From assembly GCA_030828265.1 (NCBI GenBank), contig JAURCW010000037.1:1-9157 (forward strand): 9,157 bases of DNA, read 5' to 3'. The notes beneath the pieces are model-generated. The model worked only from the letters and a program-made list of their open reading frames with translations. It was not told where the DNA came from and made no database searches. The position numbers and the translations under genes are program-made. Shown one piece after another: positions 6,548 to 9,157 of the stretch (the first letter of the stretch is position 1; each line of letters opens with the position of its first letter). Source of the stretch: Burkholderiales bacterium (GTDB taxonomy: Bacteria > Pseudomonadota > Gammaproteobacteria > Burkholderiales > Burkholderiaceae_A).

Positions 6548-7940
6548 ACTGCTCCCTATACCGGCGGACAACTACCAGTGCAACAACGTTTAGAACAAGG
6601 GTCATGACAAACAGAGTGAGGCCCAGAGCAAAGGCAACCAGCGACTGGGCACTGGAGAAGTCTTGATCACCCGTAAGCTGGTTCACAATGGACACCGTGA
6701 CTGTTGAGACAGCCTCGAAAGGGTTGGCTGTAAGCACCGGAGAGTTTCCAGCAGCAAGCACGACAATCATAGTCTCGCCAATGGCGCGACTCACGGCAAG
6801 CAGAATGGCCCCAACAATTCCTGGAAGGGCAGCGGGTAGAACCACTTTGACTGTGGTCTCGGATTTCGTTGCGCCCAGAGCGAGCGAACCATCACGCATG
6901 GCACGCGGAACCTGGGTAATGATGTCGTCGGAAAGCGATGAGATAAAGGGAATGATCATGATGCCCATGACCAGGCCTGCCGTAAGGGCCGAAGTGGCGC
7001 GAATATCAATGCCTAAGACATTGCCCAGATCAACAAGAAAGGGGCCGACCGTGACAAGAGCAAAAAACCCGTAAACAATAGTTGGAATGCCCGCAAGAAT
7101 TTCAATAACGGGCTTTGCCCAGGCGCGTGTTGCAGCCGAGGCATATTCCGCCATAAAGATGGCCGACATCAGGCCAATGGGAATAGCTACAGCCATGGCA
7201 ATGGCAGAGATAAGAAGGGTACCGGCCAACAACGGCAGCATTCCGAAGCCGTCTGTTGAACCCGCACCCGAGGTGGCAAAGGCGGGATTCCAGACCGTAC
7301 CAAAGAAGAAGTCAGCGGGATTAACCACCTTAAAGAACTCAATGGCCTCCCCCAGCATTGAAAGAACGATGCCGACCGTAGTAAAAATGGCCACGGCCGA
7401 GCAAATAATTAGGCCGATCTGGATGGCTCGCTCAACTTCATTTCGTGCCCGGGTCTGATACCCGGTGTTCTTCCAAGACCAGAACAAGCCAAGAGCAGCC
7501 GACGCGGCCATGACTGCAAACGCAACCGCATTGCCCTGAGCAGAGACCTTCGCCATGTAAGCCGCTGCTTCTTGCTCAAAAGGCAAGGCGTCACCCACAA
7601 TGCCGAAGCCAGTAGCAAGGTTATTGAGCTTTTGCAGAAGAACCTTTTGCTGCAAGGGGTCTGAAGGGAGTTGGTCCGCAGGAATTTGCGCAAGAACCAG
7701 GCTTCCAATAATTTGGTCGCCAAAAATGGACCAGGCAATGTAAACAAAAAGTGCAGGTACAGCGGCACGGAGAACTGCTAGCCAGCCATGGTAAGAGGGC
7801 CGCGAGTGGAGTCGGTCGGCGGCGCCACTAACAAGGCTTTTAACACTTGCTCGCTCAAGCTTACGACTGCGAGCAAGACCCAGTTGATAGGCCACCACCG
7901 TCAGGGCGAGCAAGACAATGGCAACGAGGACACTATTCAT
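6540..7940 (-). CDS. pstC: Phosphate ABC transporter permease PstC, long form
   Basis: PstC pairs with PstA to form the phosphate channel. It has 466 residues, against about 320 in E. coli. An N-terminal helix (about 2-20), a second near 58-80, a soluble stretch of about 60 residues and a further helix near 136-156 come before the usual core. The core carries GMLPLLAGT, AEYAS and IEILAGIPTIVYGFFAL, and the EAA loop at 348-375 (MRDGSLALGATKSE with LPAALPGI), the contact point for PstB. The AGIPTIVYGF segment is characteristic of PstC. The N-terminal part fits the extended family seen with long PstA proteins (a DUF3708-like region, recalled and not searched). ATG 7940 has only a weak purine-rich stretch (AAGAAAAAG) upstream rather than a clear ribosome site. 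The gene lies 95 bases after pstS, with a stem-loop between, so its expression is probably lower than that of pstS. Confidence 0.94.
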   Translation of the reverse strand: MNSVLVAIVLLALTVVAYQLGLARSRKLERASVKSLVSGAADRLHSRPSYHGWLAVLRAAVPALFVYIAWSIFGDQIIGSLVLAQIPADQLPSDPLQQKVLLQKLNNLATGFGIVGDALPFEQEAAAYMAKVSAQGNAVAFAVMAASAALGLFWSWKNTGYQTRARNEVERAIQIGLIICSAVAIFTTVGIVLSMLGEAIEFFKVVNPADFFFGTVWNPAFATSGAGSTDGFGMLPLLAGTLLISAIAMAVAIPIGLMSAIFMAEYASAATRAWAKPVIEILAGIPTIVYGFFALVTVGPFLVDLGNVLGIDIRATSALTAGLVMGIMIIPFISSLSDDIITQVPRAMRDGSLALGATKSETTVKVVLPAALPGIVGAILLAVSRAIGETMIVVLAAGNSPVLTANPFEAVSTVTVSIVNQLTGDQDFSSAQSLVAFALGLTLFVMTLVLNVVALVVVRRYREQYE

Positions 7941-7961
7941 GAGGGCTTTTTCTTAGAGGTT

Positions 7962-8000
7962 AAAAAAGGGCGCATCCGAGAGTTTACGGCTGCGCCCTTT
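7962..8000 (-). terminator. Intrinsic terminator / attenuator between pstS and pstC
   Basis: Read on the minus strand, AAAGGGCGCA (8000-7991) and TGCGCCCTTT (7974-7965) form a perfect 10-base-pair stem. A 16-base loop lies between, inside which a further GCCG-side/CGG pairing of three bases is possible. The 3' arm runs into six T bases (7967-7962). It begins 36 bases after the pstS stop codon. This is the shape of a Rho-independent terminator. Because it lies within the operon, it most likely lets part of transcription through, raising the ratio of PstS to the membrane subunits. It could also protect the 3' end of the pstS message from decay. Confidence 0.85.
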
Positions 8001-8035
8001 CGAGGCAAGGCGACTTCAATAGACGCCAACCTTAA

Positions 8036-9067
8036 TTACAGGCCTTTACGACCCTCAATGGCAGCGAGAACTTCTTTGCGCTCTTTGTCATTCAAAGGAA
8101 CGAGACCAGCCTTCTCAAGAGGGCTACCCATGCCCGAGACACCTGCTGACAGGAAGAACTTAGCGTATTCCTGAAGGCCAGGAATAACACCAATGTGCGC
8201 ATCTTTGATGTAGAAATACAAGGGACGCGACACAGGGTACTTGCCCGACTCAACGGTCTCAAGCGTGGGGGTCACACCCGATACCGTGGCAACCTGAAGC
8301 TTGTCACGGTTGGCCTCGTAGAAGCTCAGACCAAAAACGCCAACGGCGTCTTTATCAGCATTAAGCTTTGCAAGGGTTTCGGTATAGTCGCCTGCAATTT
8401 CTATAACTCGACCGTCCTTACGAACAGCCTTACAAGCTTTCTCGGTTCCCTTTTTGTCCGACTTCATAAGACCGGCAATGTAGTCAAACTTTTTGCAGCC
8501 GTTGATTAGCGTCTTCTCTTCAAAAACCTCACGTGTGCCGTGGTTGCTAGCAGGAATGGCAAGTGTGATCATTTGGTTAGGGAGCGACTTATCGATCTGG
8601 CTCCAGTTGGTGTAGGGGTTGGCCACCATAAAGCCACCCTGAGGAACCTGGGCGGCCGTAGCTAAATAAATGTGCTCGGGCTTAAGGGCAAACTTACCGC
8701 TGTCGCGACGCGATGAGAAGACAATGCCGTCGTACCCGATTTTGACCTCAATAACCTTCTTCACACCCTTTTCGGCACAGGTCTTCACCTCAGAGTCCTT
8801 CATTTTGCGTGAGGCATTGGCGATGTCGATGGTGTTCGCACCCACGCCCTGGCAGAACTGGCGAATGCCGCCCGAGGAACCGCCCGAACCCACAACAGGG
8901 GTCTTGAACTGGGAGAAGGACTTGCCAAACTCTTCGGCCACAATGGATGCGAAAGGCAAAACGGTGGACGAGCCGGCGATTTGAACATTGTCACGAGCAA
9001 CTGCAGGGGCTGAGACCAGCACAGCAGCCGAGAGGCCCAAGGCAACAGAAATCTTTGAAAGGTTCAT
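8036..9067 (-). CDS. pstS: Periplasmic phosphate-binding protein PstS
   Basis: PstS captures phosphate in the periplasm and delivers it to the PstCA channel. The 343-residue precursor begins with a signal peptide (Lys5, a hydrophobic run over 8-20, and a likely AVA-RD cut after Ala24). Ligand-binding segments are visible: AGSSTVLPF at 31-39, the Gly/Ser-rich GSGGSSGG at 60-67, IDIANASRKM at 80-89, IGYDGIVFSS, and SNHGTREVF. Four or more cysteines (for example Cys72) could form disulfides after export. No lipobox cysteine is present at the cut site, so it is soluble rather than a lipoprotein. ATG 9067 is preceded by GGAG (9077-9080) at nine bases, and the signal peptide starts directly from this Met. 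It is the first gene of the operon, driven by the promoter region at 9106-9139. Confidence 0.96.
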   Translation of the reverse strand: MNLSKISVALGLSAAVLVSAPAVARDNVQIAGSSTVLPFASIVAEEFGKSFSQFKTPVVGSGGSSGGIRQFCQGVGANTIDIANASRKMKDSEVKTCAEKGVKKVIEVKIGYDGIVFSSRRDSGKFALKPEHIYLATAAQVPQGGFMVANPYTNWSQIDKSLPNQMITLAIPASNHGTREVFEEKTLINGCKKFDYIAGLMKSDKKGTEKACKAVRKDGRVIEIAGDYTETLAKLNADKDAVGVFGLSFYEANRDKLQVATVSGVTPTLETVESGKYPVSRPLYFYIKDAHIGVIPGLQEYAKFFLSAGVSGMGSPLEKAGLVPLNDKERKEVLAAIEGRKGL

Positions 9068-9090
9068 TTAAATGGACTCCAAGTGAAAGG

Positions 9091-9108
9091 ACTAGTGGAA
9101 CCCCTAGT
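9091..9108. repeat. 18-base imperfect palindrome at the pstS transcription start
   Basis: ACTAGTGGAACCCCTAGT has arms 9091-9098 and 9101-9108, with seven of eight pairs matching around a 2-base centre. It overlaps the end of the candidate -10 and the expected start of transcription. It could be an operator for a second regulator or a small hairpin at the 5' end of the message. Chance cannot be excluded for a short repeat. Confidence 0.35.
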
Positions 9109-9139
9109 ATGGAAACCTTTTGTTACGGTTCTATGACGT
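9106..9139 (-). promoter_or_regulatory. Candidate Pho-regulated promoter of pstSCAB
   Basis: On the minus strand, ACGTCATAGAACCGTAAC (9139-9122) resembles a Pho box. The first half ACGTCAT matches five of seven bases of CTGTCAT, and the second half CCGTAAC matches four of seven, with the correct 4-base spacer. Ten bases further, CATACT (9111-9106) matches four of six bases of the -10 consensus. The spacing is that of Pho promoters, with the transcript starting near 9098 and a leader of about 30 bases. The site is degenerate by the E. coli standard but in the expected place. More sites could lie beyond the window edge. Confidence 0.55.
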
Positions 9140-9157
9140 TTGGCTGAGGCTGCCTCG

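Noticed and set aside
6548..6571. Longer PstA form from the TTG at 6571
   Set aside because: It would overlap pstC by 32 bases, whereas ATG 6547 has a strong GGGAG site at the right distance.

Overview
The window reads as chromosomal DNA from a betaproteobacterium, most likely of the order Burkholderiales. G+C looks moderate by eye. The best clue to origin is the release factor RF3 protein, whose stretches around the GTPase motifs and in domain II resemble my memory of Burkholderiales RF3. This rests on recall, not on a search. Coding density is high, and I see no mobile element, tRNA, rRNA or CRISPR array.

Layout: positions 1-64 hold only an unresolved fragment at the window edge. A well-formed Pho box at 65-82 follows and points rightwards. 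Four rightward genes come next: a thioredoxin-type arsenate reductase / low-molecular-weight phosphatase (197-694), a small exported single-domain rhodanese (838-1299), peptide chain release factor 3, prfC (1341-2951), and the molybdopterin molybdenumtransferase moeA (about 2970-4244). After a 56-base convergent gap comes a complete leftward high-affinity phosphate transport operon in the order pstS, pstC, pstA, pstB (9067 down to 4301). Its promoter, with a weaker Pho box, lies at the right edge of the window.

How it works together: PstS binds phosphate in the periplasm, PstC and PstA form the membrane channel, and PstB hydrolyses ATP. pstA and pstB are tightly packed behind pstC: the pstA start overlaps the pstC end by 8 bases, and the pstB ribosome site lies inside the end of pstA. 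pstS is separated from pstC by a strong stem-loop with a T tract. This should stop part of the transcription and yield more binding protein than channel. Both permeases are of the long form (about 460 residues), with extra N-terminal regions. phoU, phoB and phoR do not follow pstB.

The most interesting feature is that the gene with the clearest Pho box is the arsenate reductase gene, not pstS. Phosphate transporters also bring in arsenate, so producing the detoxifying enzyme under phosphate starvation would make sense. I found no wholly new system. Most genes belong to well-known families, and the points of interest are regulatory or architectural.
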